A stretch of 7,586 nt of DNA from Elusimicrobiota bacterium (GTDB lineage Bacteria; Elusimicrobiota; Elusimicrobia; UBA1565; JACRDR01). Both the position numbers and the translations under genes were made by a program. Shown one piece after another: positions 1 through 5,371 of this stretch (the first letter of the stretch is position 1; each line of letters begins with the position of its first letter). The stretch covers positions 1-7,586 of the forward strand of contig JACRDR010000096.1 of NCBI GenBank assembly GCA_016212845.1, in the 5' to 3' direction. The notes beneath the pieces were generated by a model. It had not been told where the DNA came from and did no database searches. It saw only the letters and a list, made by a program, of their open reading frames with translations.

Positions 1-773
1 AGAAGGCTCCTGCGACGTTCCGCAACCTCCTCGGCGAGAAGAAGGGGATGACCCAGCTTTTCGACGCGCAGGGCAAGCTCCGCGCGGTCACCGTGATTCA
101 GGCGGGTCCTTGCACCGTCTCCAACGTGCGCACGAAGGAGCGCGACGGCTACACCGCCATCCAGCTCGCCTTCGGCAGCCGCCGGGAGAAGAACATCGGC
201 AAGCCGCTCGCCGGCCACTACAAGTCCTTGGGCCTCAAGCCCGCGAAGGCCCTGCGCGAGTTCCGCGTGGCCGACGTGAAGGGCTGGGCGGTCGGGCAGG
301 TCGTCGATCTCGAGGGCCGCTTCAAGCCTCTCGACTTCGTCGACGTGCACGGCATGACCAAGGGCATGGGCTTCCAGGGCGCGATGAAGCGCCACGGTTT
401 CGCCGGCCTTCCGGCCTCGCACGGCGCCTCCGATAAGGAGCGCTCCCCGGGTTCGCTGGCCTCGCGCCGCGCGCTCGGCCGCGTCCTTCCCGGACAGCGC
501 ATGGCCGGCCACATGGGCTTCTTCATGATCGCGGTCCAAAAGATCGAGGTCGTGCAGGTCGAGCCCGAGAAGAACCTGATCTACGTGAACGGCTCGGTCC
601 CCGGACCGGCCGGCTCCATCGTCACCCTCACGGAAACCGTGAAGAACAAGAAGGTCCGGATCATCCGCAAGGTCTCGACCGTTCTCCGCGACAAGATGGG
701 CAATATCATCCAGGCCAAGGGCGCGAAGAACGCGGCCAAGGCGAAGCCGGCCGCCGCCCCCGAGAAGAAATAA
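1..773 (+). CDS. rplC: 50S ribosomal protein L3 (5' end outside window)
   Basis: L3 is an early-assembling 23S rRNA-binding protein whose long loop reaches the peptidyl-transferase centre. The frame is open from base 3 with no stop, and reads KAPATFRNLLGEKKGMTQLF before continuing. The family-conserved GMTQ motif is normally about ten residues inside the protein, so the ATG at 48 is an internal Met and the true start lies just upstream of the window. 256 residues are visible, against about 210 in E. coli L3. Landmarks are the GFQG...KRHGF segment (near 369-404), the ASHG loop, PGSLASRRALGRV (about 447-485) and the VPGPAGSIV core end (about 600-626). After that comes an extra tail of about 45 residues rich in Lys, Arg and Ala, ending KAKPAAAPEKK. 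The position matching E. coli Gln150 (PrmB methylation site) is Arg (468-470). The stop TAA shares its last A with the rplD start. Family identity is certain; the exact start is not visible. Confidence 0.97.
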   Translation, partial: KAPATFRNLLGEKKGMTQLFDAQGKLRAVTVIQAGPCTVSNVRTKERDGYTAIQLAFGSRREKNIGKPLAGHYKSLGLKPAKALREFRVADVKGWAVGQVVDLEGRFKPLDFVDVHGMTKGMGFQGAMKRHGFAGLPASHGASDKERSPGSLASRRALGRVLPGQRMAGHMGFFMIAVQKIEVVQVEPEKNLIYVNGSVPGPAGSIVTLTETVKNKKVRIIRKVSTVLRDKMGNIIQAKGAKNAAKAKPAAAPEKK

Positions 774-1393
774 TGGAAACCAAGGTCCTCAACGTTAAAG
801 GCGAAGAAGTCGGCAGCGTAACCCTGCCGGAGAAGGTCTTCTCGGTAAAGCCGTCGAAGACGTTCCTGCACGAAGTGACGACCATCTACCTGAACAACCA
901 GCGCCGCGGTCAGGCCCACACGAAGGGCCGGTCCGAGGTGTCCGGCGGCGGGCACAAGCCGTGGAAGCAGAAGCACACCGGCCGCGCCCGCGCCGGCTCG
1001 ATCCGCTCGCCGCTCTGGCGGCACGGCGCGATCGCGCACGGTCCCGTCCGCCACTCCCACGTGGTGGACATCCCGCGGCGCAAGGCGAAGCTCGCCTTGG
1101 CGCACGCGCTCTCGGCTCGCGCCGCGTCCGGCGCCCTCCTCGTCCTGGACTCCGTCGCCGTCGACGGCGGCAAGACGAAGCAGGTCGCCCAGATGCTCAA
1201 GGCCCTCAAGGCCCGCACGAAGTCGCTCATCGTCATCGAGGCGCACGACAAGGGCCTGGCCACCGCCAGCCGGAATATTCCGGACTTGCTCATCATGCTG
1301 CCGGGACAGCTCAACGCGTACGCGGTGCTCAACTGCGACAAGCTCATCGTCACGAAGGGCGCGCTCGAAAAGCTCAGCACCCGCTGGAACTAA
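773..1393 (+). CDS. rplD: 50S ribosomal protein L4
   Basis: L4 binds 23S rRNA, and its extended loop lines the exit-tunnel constriction. In E. coli it also acts as the feedback repressor of the S10 operon; whether it does so here cannot be judged, because the leader is outside the window. The protein has 206 residues, typical for the family. The signature loop is HKPWKQKHTGRARAGSIRSP at residues 61-80, followed by LWRHGAIAHGPVRHSH instead of the common WRGGG.VFGP type. Residue 68 is His where the loop usually reads QKGTGRAR. The C-terminal Rossmann-like globular part runs from about residue 104, with LLVLDS, LIVIEAHD and NAYAVLNCDKLIVTKGALEKL. The start ATG overlaps the rplC stop (TAATG), with GAGAAG at 762-767 as a plausible ribosome binding site inside rplC. 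One base separates it from rplW. Confidence 0.97.
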   Translation: METKVLNVKGEEVGSVTLPEKVFSVKPSKTFLHEVTTIYLNNQRRGQAHTKGRSEVSGGGHKPWKQKHTGRARAGSIRSPLWRHGAIAHGPVRHSHVVDIPRRKAKLALAHALSARAASGALLVLDSVAVDGGKTKQVAQMLKALKARTKSLIVIEAHDKGLATASRNIPDLLIMLPGQLNAYAVLNCDKLIVTKGALEKLSTRWN

Positions 1394-1394
1394 C

Positions 1395-1694
1395 ATGACC
1401 GAATTCAATCCCTACAATACGTTGGTGCGGCCGCTCCTCACCGAGCGCAGCACGATCCTCAAGGAGAAGTTCAACCAGTACGTCTTCGAGGTCGTTCCGA
1501 GCGCGTCCAAGCCGGAGATCAAGAAGGCGGTTGAGCAGCTCTTCAAGGTGAAAGTCGAAAAGGTCCGCACGATGAACGTGCTGGGCCAGGACAAGCGCAT
1601 GGGCCGCAGCGTCGGTAAGCGGCCGGACTGGAAGAAGTCCATCGTCAAGCTCGCCGAAGGCCAGAAGATCGATCTCGTAGAGCAGGCAGGTTAA
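1395..1694 (+). CDS. rplW: 50S ribosomal protein L23
   Basis: L23 sits at the tunnel exit and is the main docking site for trigger factor and the signal recognition particle. The 99-residue product has the normal length. It begins with the family pattern of a short N-terminus, VRPLLTERST (residues 11-20), then KFNQYVFEVVPSASKPEIKKAVEQLF, the strand VKVEKVRTMNV, the basic extended loop LGQDKRMGRSVGKRPDWKKSIVKL, which reaches toward the tunnel, and a short acidic end. The trigger-factor contact is normally a Glu in the VFEV segment, and that Glu is present here. The start is preceded by GGAA at 1386-1389, inside the end of rplD, and is one base after the rplD stop, so coupling to rplD is likely. 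Four bases separate it from rplB. Confidence 0.97.
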   Translation: MTEFNPYNTLVRPLLTERSTILKEKFNQYVFEVVPSASKPEIKKAVEQLFKVKVEKVRTMNVLGQDKRMGRSVGKRPDWKKSIVKLAEGQKIDLVEQAG

Positions 1695-1698
1695 ACAG

Positions 1699-2538
1699 AT
1701 GCCCGTTAAGAGTTTCAAGCCCTATACGCCGTCCCGCCGCCATATGACGATGGCGGACTTCTCGGAGCTCAGCAAAGTCGAGCCCGAGAAGCGGTTGACC
1801 GTCGGCCTTCGCAAGAAGTCCGGCCGGAACAACACCGGTATGATCATGGTCCGCCACCACGGCGGCGGCCACAAGCAGGCGTACCGCTTCGTGGACTTCA
1901 AGCGCGAGAAGTTCGGCGTGCCCGGCACGGTCGCGACCGTCGAGTACGATCCGAACCGCTCGGCCCGCATCTGCCTGATCAACTATAAGGACGGCGAGAA
2001 GCGCTACATCATCCACCCGGTCGGCCTGAAGGTGGGCGACACCGTCGTGAGCGGTCCCGAGTCCGACATCAAGGTCGGCAACGCGCTCCCGATCGACAAG
2101 ATCCCGGACGGTCTCTTCATCCACAACATCGAGCTCAGTCCGGGCAAAGGCGCCAAGCTCGTCCGCTCCGCGGGCGGCCAGGCGCAGCTGATGTCGAAGG
2201 ACGGCCCCTACGCGCACATCAAGATGCCCTCGGGCGAGGTTCGCCTCATCCCGCGGATGTCGATGGCGACGATCGGCCAGGTCTCCAACATCGAGCACAA
2301 CACGATCAATCTCGGCAACGCCGGCCGCAATCGCCGGCTCGGCTGGCGCCCGACCGTTCGCGGCGGCGCGATGAACGCGGTGGACCACCCGCTGGGCGGC
2401 GGCCGCGGCAAGTCGAAGGGCGGCAACCATCCGCGCTCGCCGTGGAATCAGCTCTCCAAGGGCTTCAAGACCCGCAACAAGCGCAAGGTCTGGGGCTGGA
2501 TGATCGTGCAGGACCGCCGCAAGGCGAAGTCCATCTAG
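1699..2538 (+). CDS. rplB: 50S ribosomal protein L2
   Basis: L2 is one of the most conserved ribosomal proteins. It is needed for subunit association and for organising 23S rRNA near the peptidyl-transferase centre. The 279 residues match the usual length (E. coli 273). Visible landmarks: KSFKPYTPSRRHMT at the start, GRNNTGMIMVRHHGGGHKQAYR (42-63), DFKREKFGVPGTVATVEYDPNRSARICLINYKDGEKRYI, the SH3-like part with ELSPGKGAKLVRSAGGQAQLM, and the C-terminal WRPTVRGGAMNAVDHPLGGG (216-235). His230 (E. coli His229 without the initiator Met), reported as important for activity, is kept. Residue 232, usually His in bacterial HPHGGG, is Leu (2392-2394). The C-terminus (KGFKTRNKRKVWGWMIVQDRRKAKSI) differs from the usual KFIVRRRK ending but keeps its basic nature. 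AGG at 1688-1690, eight bases before the ATG, supports the start. Confidence 0.98.
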   Translation: MPVKSFKPYTPSRRHMTMADFSELSKVEPEKRLTVGLRKKSGRNNTGMIMVRHHGGGHKQAYRFVDFKREKFGVPGTVATVEYDPNRSARICLINYKDGEKRYIIHPVGLKVGDTVVSGPESDIKVGNALPIDKIPDGLFIHNIELSPGKGAKLVRSAGGQAQLMSKDGPYAHIKMPSGEVRLIPRMSMATIGQVSNIEHNTINLGNAGRNRRLGWRPTVRGGAMNAVDHPLGGGRGKSKGGNHPRSPWNQLSKGFKTRNKRKVWGWMIVQDRRKAKSI

Positions 2539-2541
2539 GGG
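2537..2541 (+). promoter_or_regulatory. Shine-Dalgarno-like site of rpsS
   Basis: AGGGG begins inside the rplB TAG stop and ends four bases before the rpsS ATG. The spacing is short. The nine bases GGGTACTAT starting at 2539 recur before rplP at 4058-4066. Confidence 0.55.
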
Positions 2542-2545
2542 TACT

Positions 2546-2833
2546 ATGTCTAGATCTACAAAGAAGGGACCTTTCGTAACGGCTTCGCTGCTGGCGAAGG
2601 TCCAGAAACTGAACAAGGCGGGAGAAAAGAAGCCGATCAAGACCTGGGCGCGAGGCTGCACGATCACGCCCGAGTTCGTCGGCCACACCTTCGCGGTGCA
2701 CAACGGCCGCAAGTTCCTCCCGATCTACATCTCCGAGCACATGGTCGGACACAAGCTCGGCGAATTCGCCTTCACGCGCTTCTTCAAGGGCCACGGCATC
2801 GCCCATACGAAGGAAGCCACGGAGCTCACGTAA
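2546..2833 (+). CDS. rpsS: 30S ribosomal protein S19
   Basis: S19 binds 16S rRNA in the 30S head next to S13, close to the A-site tRNA and the intersubunit bridge to the central protuberance. The product has 95 residues, the normal length. It opens with MSRSTKKGPFVTASLLAKV, matching the family N-terminal pattern (P-R-S-x-K-K-G-P-F-V). It continues with GEKKPIKTWARGCTITPEFV, where many bacteria have WSRRSTI, then GHTFAVHNGRKFLPIYISE, MVGHKLGEFAFTRFFKGHG (68-86) and a short Thr/Glu tail. The conserved HNGR and GHKLGEF motifs make the assignment secure. It lies seven bases after rplB, and its stop abuts the rplV ATG with no gap. Confidence 0.98.
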   Translation: MSRSTKKGPFVTASLLAKVQKLNKAGEKKPIKTWARGCTITPEFVGHTFAVHNGRKFLPIYISEHMVGHKLGEFAFTRFFKGHGIAHTKEATELT

Positions 2834-3181
2834 ATGGAAGCCACTGCACACGCTCGTTTCCAGCGCTTCGGCGCCCGCAAGGTCGCCCAGACCCTGGAGC
2901 AGATCCGCGGCAAGTCCGTGCTGAACGCCGAGCAGCTCCTGCCGAACATCCCGCGCGTCGCCGCCGTGATGATCAGCAAGACCGTCCGCTCCGCCGCCGC
3001 GAACCTGAACGTCCGCGCGGGCCGCAAGCTCGCGCCGGAATCGGTGTTCATCAAGCAGGTGTGGGTCGGCCAGGGCCCGATGTCGAACATGAAGCGCGTC
3101 TTGCCCGCTCCGATGGGCCGCGCGATGCAGTTCAAGCGCAAGGTGTGCCACCTCACCGTGGTCGTCACCGACGAGAAATAA
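2834..3181 (+). CDS. rplV: 50S ribosomal protein L22
   Basis: L22 contacts all domains of 23S rRNA; its long beta hairpin lines the tunnel constriction opposite L4. The protein has 115 residues, as usual. The N-terminal helical core has RFGARKVAQTLEQIRGKSV (11-29) and the family-type NAEQLLPNIPRVAAVMISKTVRSAAANL, followed by the hairpin GPMSNMKRVLPAPMGRAM (81-98) and the end strand CHLTVVVTDEK. At the hairpin tip, E. coli-type PRAKGRA is replaced by PAPMGRA, so two basic tip residues are neutral here. The MKR triplet, whose deletion gives erythromycin resistance in E. coli, is present. GGAG at 2821-2824, nine bases before the ATG and inside rpsS, is a good ribosome binding site. The gene starts directly after the rpsS stop, which suggests coupling. 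Confidence 0.97.
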   Translation: MEATAHARFQRFGARKVAQTLEQIRGKSVLNAEQLLPNIPRVAAVMISKTVRSAAANLNVRAGRKLAPESVFIKQVWVGQGPMSNMKRVLPAPMGRAMQFKRKVCHLTVVVTDEK

Positions 3182-3184
3182 ACC

Positions 3185-4057
3185 ATGGGACAAAAAATTC
3201 ATCCGAAGTCGGTACGCCTCGGCTACATCCAGGATTGGGAGTCCAAGTGGTTCTCGCCCCGCGAGATTCCGGCCCTGATCGGCGAGGATTTCAAGATCCG
3301 CAACCTGGTTAAGACCCGCTTCCGCATGGCGGCGGTCTCCTGGGTCGGCATCGAGCGCGCCGGTTCCTACCTGCGCGTCAACATACACACCGCCCGCCCC
3401 GGCGTCGTCATCGGCAAGAAGGGCGTGGACATCGAGTCGCTGCGCACCGCGATCGAGGGCATCACTTCCCGCAAGACCTTCATCAACGTGATGGAGATCA
3501 AGGAGCCCGAGCTCGACGCCCGGCTCGTCGCCGAGGCGATCGCGCTCCAGCTCGAAAAGCGCATCGCGCATCGCCGCGCCATCAAGCGCGCGATCGAGCG
3601 CACGATGCAGTCCGGCGCGCTCGGCATCAAGGTCATGGTCGCCGGCCGGCTTGGCGGCGCGGAAATCGCGCGCCGCGAGTGGCAGCGCGAAGGCCGCGTG
3701 CCCCTGCACACGTTCTGCGCCGACATCGACTACGGAACGGCCGAGGCGCACACCGCCATGGGCCTCATCGGCGTGAAGTGCTGGATCTTCAAGAAGCAGC
3801 TTTTCGCGAAGAGCATGAAGGAACTGCTCGCGGCGGCCAAGAAGGCCGAGGCCGCGTCCGTGAAGCCCGTCCTGCTCGAGAAGGCGGCCCCGTCGCTCGA
3901 GGTCGCCGAGATTCTGCCCGAGGCCGCCGTACCGACCGGAGAGCTTCCGGAAGGACCGGTTCCCGGAGAGGAAAAGGGCGACATGCCCGACCTGCCCGCG
4001 TCCGCGCTCGCCCAGCTCATCGGCGAGCAAGAGCGGCCGGAAGAGCCGAAGGAGTAA
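3185..4057 (+). CDS. rpsC: 30S ribosomal protein S3 with long C-terminal extension
   Basis: S3 is part of the mRNA entry channel of the 30S head and contributes to ribosomal helicase activity. It begins MGQKIHPKSVRLGYIQDWES, a family-typical N-terminus. The KH RNA-binding domain carries PGVVIGKKGVDIESL, with the GKKG loop at residues 77-80. The C-terminal S3 domain has GRLGGAEIARREWQREGRVP (154-173), HTFCADIDYGTAEAHT and MGLIGVKCWIFKK (192-204). The core ends near residue 204. An extra stretch of about 86 residues follows: first an Ala/Lys-rich helix-like part (KELLAAAKKAEAAS), then a Pro/Glu-rich acidic tail ending ERPEEPKE. The total is 290 residues, against roughly 210-240 in most bacteria. 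Codon use in the tail matches the rest. It starts three bases after rplV, with GAG at 3173-3175 upstream. Confidence 0.97.
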   Translation: MGQKIHPKSVRLGYIQDWESKWFSPREIPALIGEDFKIRNLVKTRFRMAAVSWVGIERAGSYLRVNIHTARPGVVIGKKGVDIESLRTAIEGITSRKTFINVMEIKEPELDARLVAEAIALQLEKRIAHRRAIKRAIERTMQSGALGIKVMVAGRLGGAEIARREWQREGRVPLHTFCADIDYGTAEAHTAMGLIGVKCWIFKKQLFAKSMKELLAAAKKAEAASVKPVLLEKAAPSLEVAEILPEAAVPTGELPEGPVPGEEKGDMPDLPASALAQLIGEQERPEEPKE

Positions 4058-4060
4058 GGG
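4056..4060 (+). promoter_or_regulatory. Shine-Dalgarno-like site of rplP
   Basis: AAGGG overlaps the rpsC TAA stop and lies seven bases before the ATG at 4068. This favours that ATG, giving MLMPKR, over the in-frame ATG two codons later. The bases 4058-4066 repeat the GGGTACTAT seen before rpsS. Confidence 0.6.
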
Positions 4061-4067
4061 TACTATC

Positions 4068-4484
4068 ATGTTGATGCCGAAGAGAGTCAAGTACCGGAAG
4101 CCGCACAGCCATCCCCGCATCAAGGGAAAGGCGAAGCGCGGCACCGACATCGCGTTCGGCCAGTACGGCCTGAAGGCGCTGGAGCCGCACTGGATCACGG
4201 CGCGCCAGATCGAGGCGAGCCGCGTCGCCCTCACCCGCTACATCAAGAAGGGCGGCAAGATTTGGGTCCGCATCTTCCCCGATAAGGCGATCACGAAGCA
4301 CCCCGCCGAGACCCGCATGGGTAAGGGTAAGGGCGCGCCGGATCATTGGGCCGCCGTCGTGAAGCCGGGCCGCATCCTGTTCGAACTCGAGGGTCTCGCT
4401 CTCGAGACCGCGCAGGAAGCGATGACCCTGGCGGCGCACAAGCTGCCCATCAAGACGAAGTTCGTCGCTCGCGAGGTCGCGTAA
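4068..4484 (+). CDS. rplP: 50S ribosomal protein L16
   Basis: L16 helps form the A-site tRNA binding region of the 50S and is added late in assembly. The 138 residues match the family (E. coli 136). It begins MLMPKRVKYRKPHS, as expected for L16, which supports the first of two close ATGs. It continues with GTDIAFGQYGLKALEPHWIT (25-44), ARQIEASRVALTRYIKKGGKIWVRIFPDKAITKHP, and ETRMGKGKGAPDHWAAVVKPG (81-101). Arg83 in RMGKGKG corresponds to the E. coli Arg81 hydroxylated by YcfD/RoxA; the residue is conserved, but whether the modification occurs here is unknown. The C-terminal helix has ALETAQEAMTLAAHKLPIKTKFV. The rplP stop TAA shares an A with the rpmC ATG. In the E. coli map this gene lies near the end of the S10 operon. 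Confidence 0.98.
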   Translation: MLMPKRVKYRKPHSHPRIKGKAKRGTDIAFGQYGLKALEPHWITARQIEASRVALTRYIKKGGKIWVRIFPDKAITKHPAETRMGKGKGAPDHWAAVVKPGRILFELEGLALETAQEAMTLAAHKLPIKTKFVAREVA

Positions 4485-4693
4485 TGAAAGCGAAGGATAA
4501 GGATACCAAGCGCAGTGCGTCGGTGGCCGAGCTGCAGGAAGAGCTCCGCGCGACCCGGGAAAAGCATTTCAGACTCCGCTTCAAGCACAAGGCGATGCCC
4601 GTCGCCAATCCGATGGAGATCCAGCACCTCCGGCGCCACATCGCGCGCCTCGAGACCTGGCTCCGCGAGAAGCAGCTGACTGGTAAACAATAA
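4484..4693 (+). CDS. rpmC: 50S ribosomal protein L29
   Basis: L29 is a small two-helix protein next to L23 at the tunnel exit. The reading frame is open further upstream, but the right start is the ATG that overlaps the rplP stop (TAATG). From there the product is 69 residues with the family pattern MKAKDK...SVAELQEELRATREKHFRLRF, then a turn and NPMEIQHLRRHIARLETWLREKQ. GAGG at 4473-4476, seven bases upstream, supports this start; the earlier in-frame ATG at 4346 would add 46 residues unlike L29 and lies deep inside rplP. Both helices are rich in Arg, Lys and Glu, as usual for the family. One base separates its stop from rpsQ. It is slightly longer than the commonest 63-68 residues. Confidence 0.96.
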   Translation: MKAKDKDTKRSASVAELQEELRATREKHFRLRFKHKAMPVANPMEIQHLRRHIARLETWLREKQLTGKQ

Positions 4694-4694
4694 C

Positions 4695-5006
4695 ATGGCT
4701 GAGAATATCGAGAAGGAAGAAGATCGCGCCGCGCGGAAGGTCATCGTCGGCGTCGTCGTCAGCGACAAGGTCGCCAAGACTCGCGTCATCGACGTCGAGC
4801 GCCGCGTCCAGCATCGCTTCTACGACAAGGTCATGACCAAGCGCAGCCGCTTTTACGCGCACGACGAGAAGAACGAGTCCCATGAGGGCGACACCGTCGA
4901 AATCATGAGCACGCGTCCACTGTCCCGCTTGAAGCGGTGGCGCATCGTGCGCGTGGTCAAGGCCGGCCGGAAGGCGGAAGCCATCCCGACGGAGGCCGCG
5001 AAATGA
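4695..5006 (+). CDS. rpsQ: 30S ribosomal protein S17
   Basis: S17 is an OB-fold primary 16S rRNA-binding protein at the lower body of the 30S. The core begins at residue 15 with KVIVGVVVSDKVAKTRVIDV, followed by ERRVQHRFYDKVMTKRSRFYAHDEKNESHEGDTVEIM and the signature STRPLSRLKRWRIVRVV (72-88). The total is 103 residues, against about 85 in E. coli. The surplus is a charged N-terminus (MAENIEKEEDRAAR) and a tail AGRKAEAIPTEAAK. No strong Shine-Dalgarno sequence precedes the ATG; it lies one base after the rpmC stop, so coupling with rpmC probably supplies ribosomes. Its stop TGA lies within ATGA at 5003-5006, overlapping the rplN start. In E. coli this gene ends the S10 operon, but here it runs straight into spc genes. 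Confidence 0.97.
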   Translation: MAENIEKEEDRAARKVIVGVVVSDKVAKTRVIDVERRVQHRFYDKVMTKRSRFYAHDEKNESHEGDTVEIMSTRPLSRLKRWRIVRVVKAGRKAEAIPTEAAK

Positions 5007-5371
5007 TCCAGCTTCGCACTATCCTGAACGTCGCCGACAACTCCGGCGCGCGCAAGCTCCAGTGCTTCAAGGTGCTGGGCGGCTCCACCCGGACCTACGC
5101 GGCCCTGGGCGACATCGTCGTCTGCTCGGTTCGCGACGCCACGCCGACCGCGGCCATCAAGAAGGGTGAAGTGGTCAAGGCCGTCATCGTCCGCGTTCGC
5201 AATAACCAGCGCCGCCCGGACGGCTCCTATGTCCGGTTCGACGACAACGCCGCGTGCGTCATCGACGACGAGGGCGAGCCGAAGGGCACGCGCGTATTCG
5301 GTCCCGTGGCTCGCGAGCTGCGCGACAAGAACTACCTGAAGATCATCTCTCTCGCACCCGAGGTCATTTAG
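5003..5371 (+). CDS. rplN: 50S ribosomal protein L14
   Basis: L14 is a conserved beta-barrel protein at the subunit interface, contacting L19 and 16S helix 14; it is also the docking site of the silencing factor RsfS. The start is the ATG at 5003, giving the family N-terminus MIQLRTILNVADNSGARKLQ. A longer in-frame opening upstream lies in rpsQ and does not resemble L14. The 122 residues are exactly the usual length. Motifs include GDIVVCSVRDATP, AIKKGEVVKAVIVR, RPDGSYVRFDDNAACVIDDEGEPKGTRVFGPVAREL and the ending NYLKIISLAPEVI. GGAGG at 4991-4995, seven bases before the ATG, is the best Shine-Dalgarno match I noticed in the window and lies inside rpsQ. The stop TAG abuts the rplX ATG with no gap. 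This is the usual first gene of the spc part. Confidence 0.98.
   Translation: MIQLRTILNVADNSGARKLQCFKVLGGSTRTYAALGDIVVCSVRDATPTAAIKKGEVVKAVIVRVRNNQRRPDGSYVRFDDNAACVIDDEGEPKGTRVFGPVARELRDKNYLKIISLAPEVI

Noticed and set aside
48..50. ATG as the start of rplC
   Set aside because: The Met belongs to the conserved GMTQ motif, and upstream in-frame codons encode L3-like residues, so the start is before the window.
581..1408. Antisense frame opposite rplC end and rplD
   Set aside because: Same G+C-driven shadow effect; the sense strand encodes clear L3 and L4.
2465..4234. Very long antisense reading frame (589 codons) opposite rplB end, rpsS, rplV, rpsC and rplP start
   Set aside because: It lies opposite five recognisable ribosomal protein genes, has no family resemblance, and is expected in G+C-rich DNA where antisense stops are rare.
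4346..4483. Upstream ATG extending rpmC into rplP
   Set aside because: It would add 46 residues unlike L29. The ATG at 4484 overlaps the rplP stop and has GAGG upstream.
4937..5002. Upstream in-frame ATG extending rplN into rpsQ
   Set aside because: It would add 22 residues unlike L14. The ATG at 5003 gives the exact family length and N-terminus and has GGAGG seven bases upstream.
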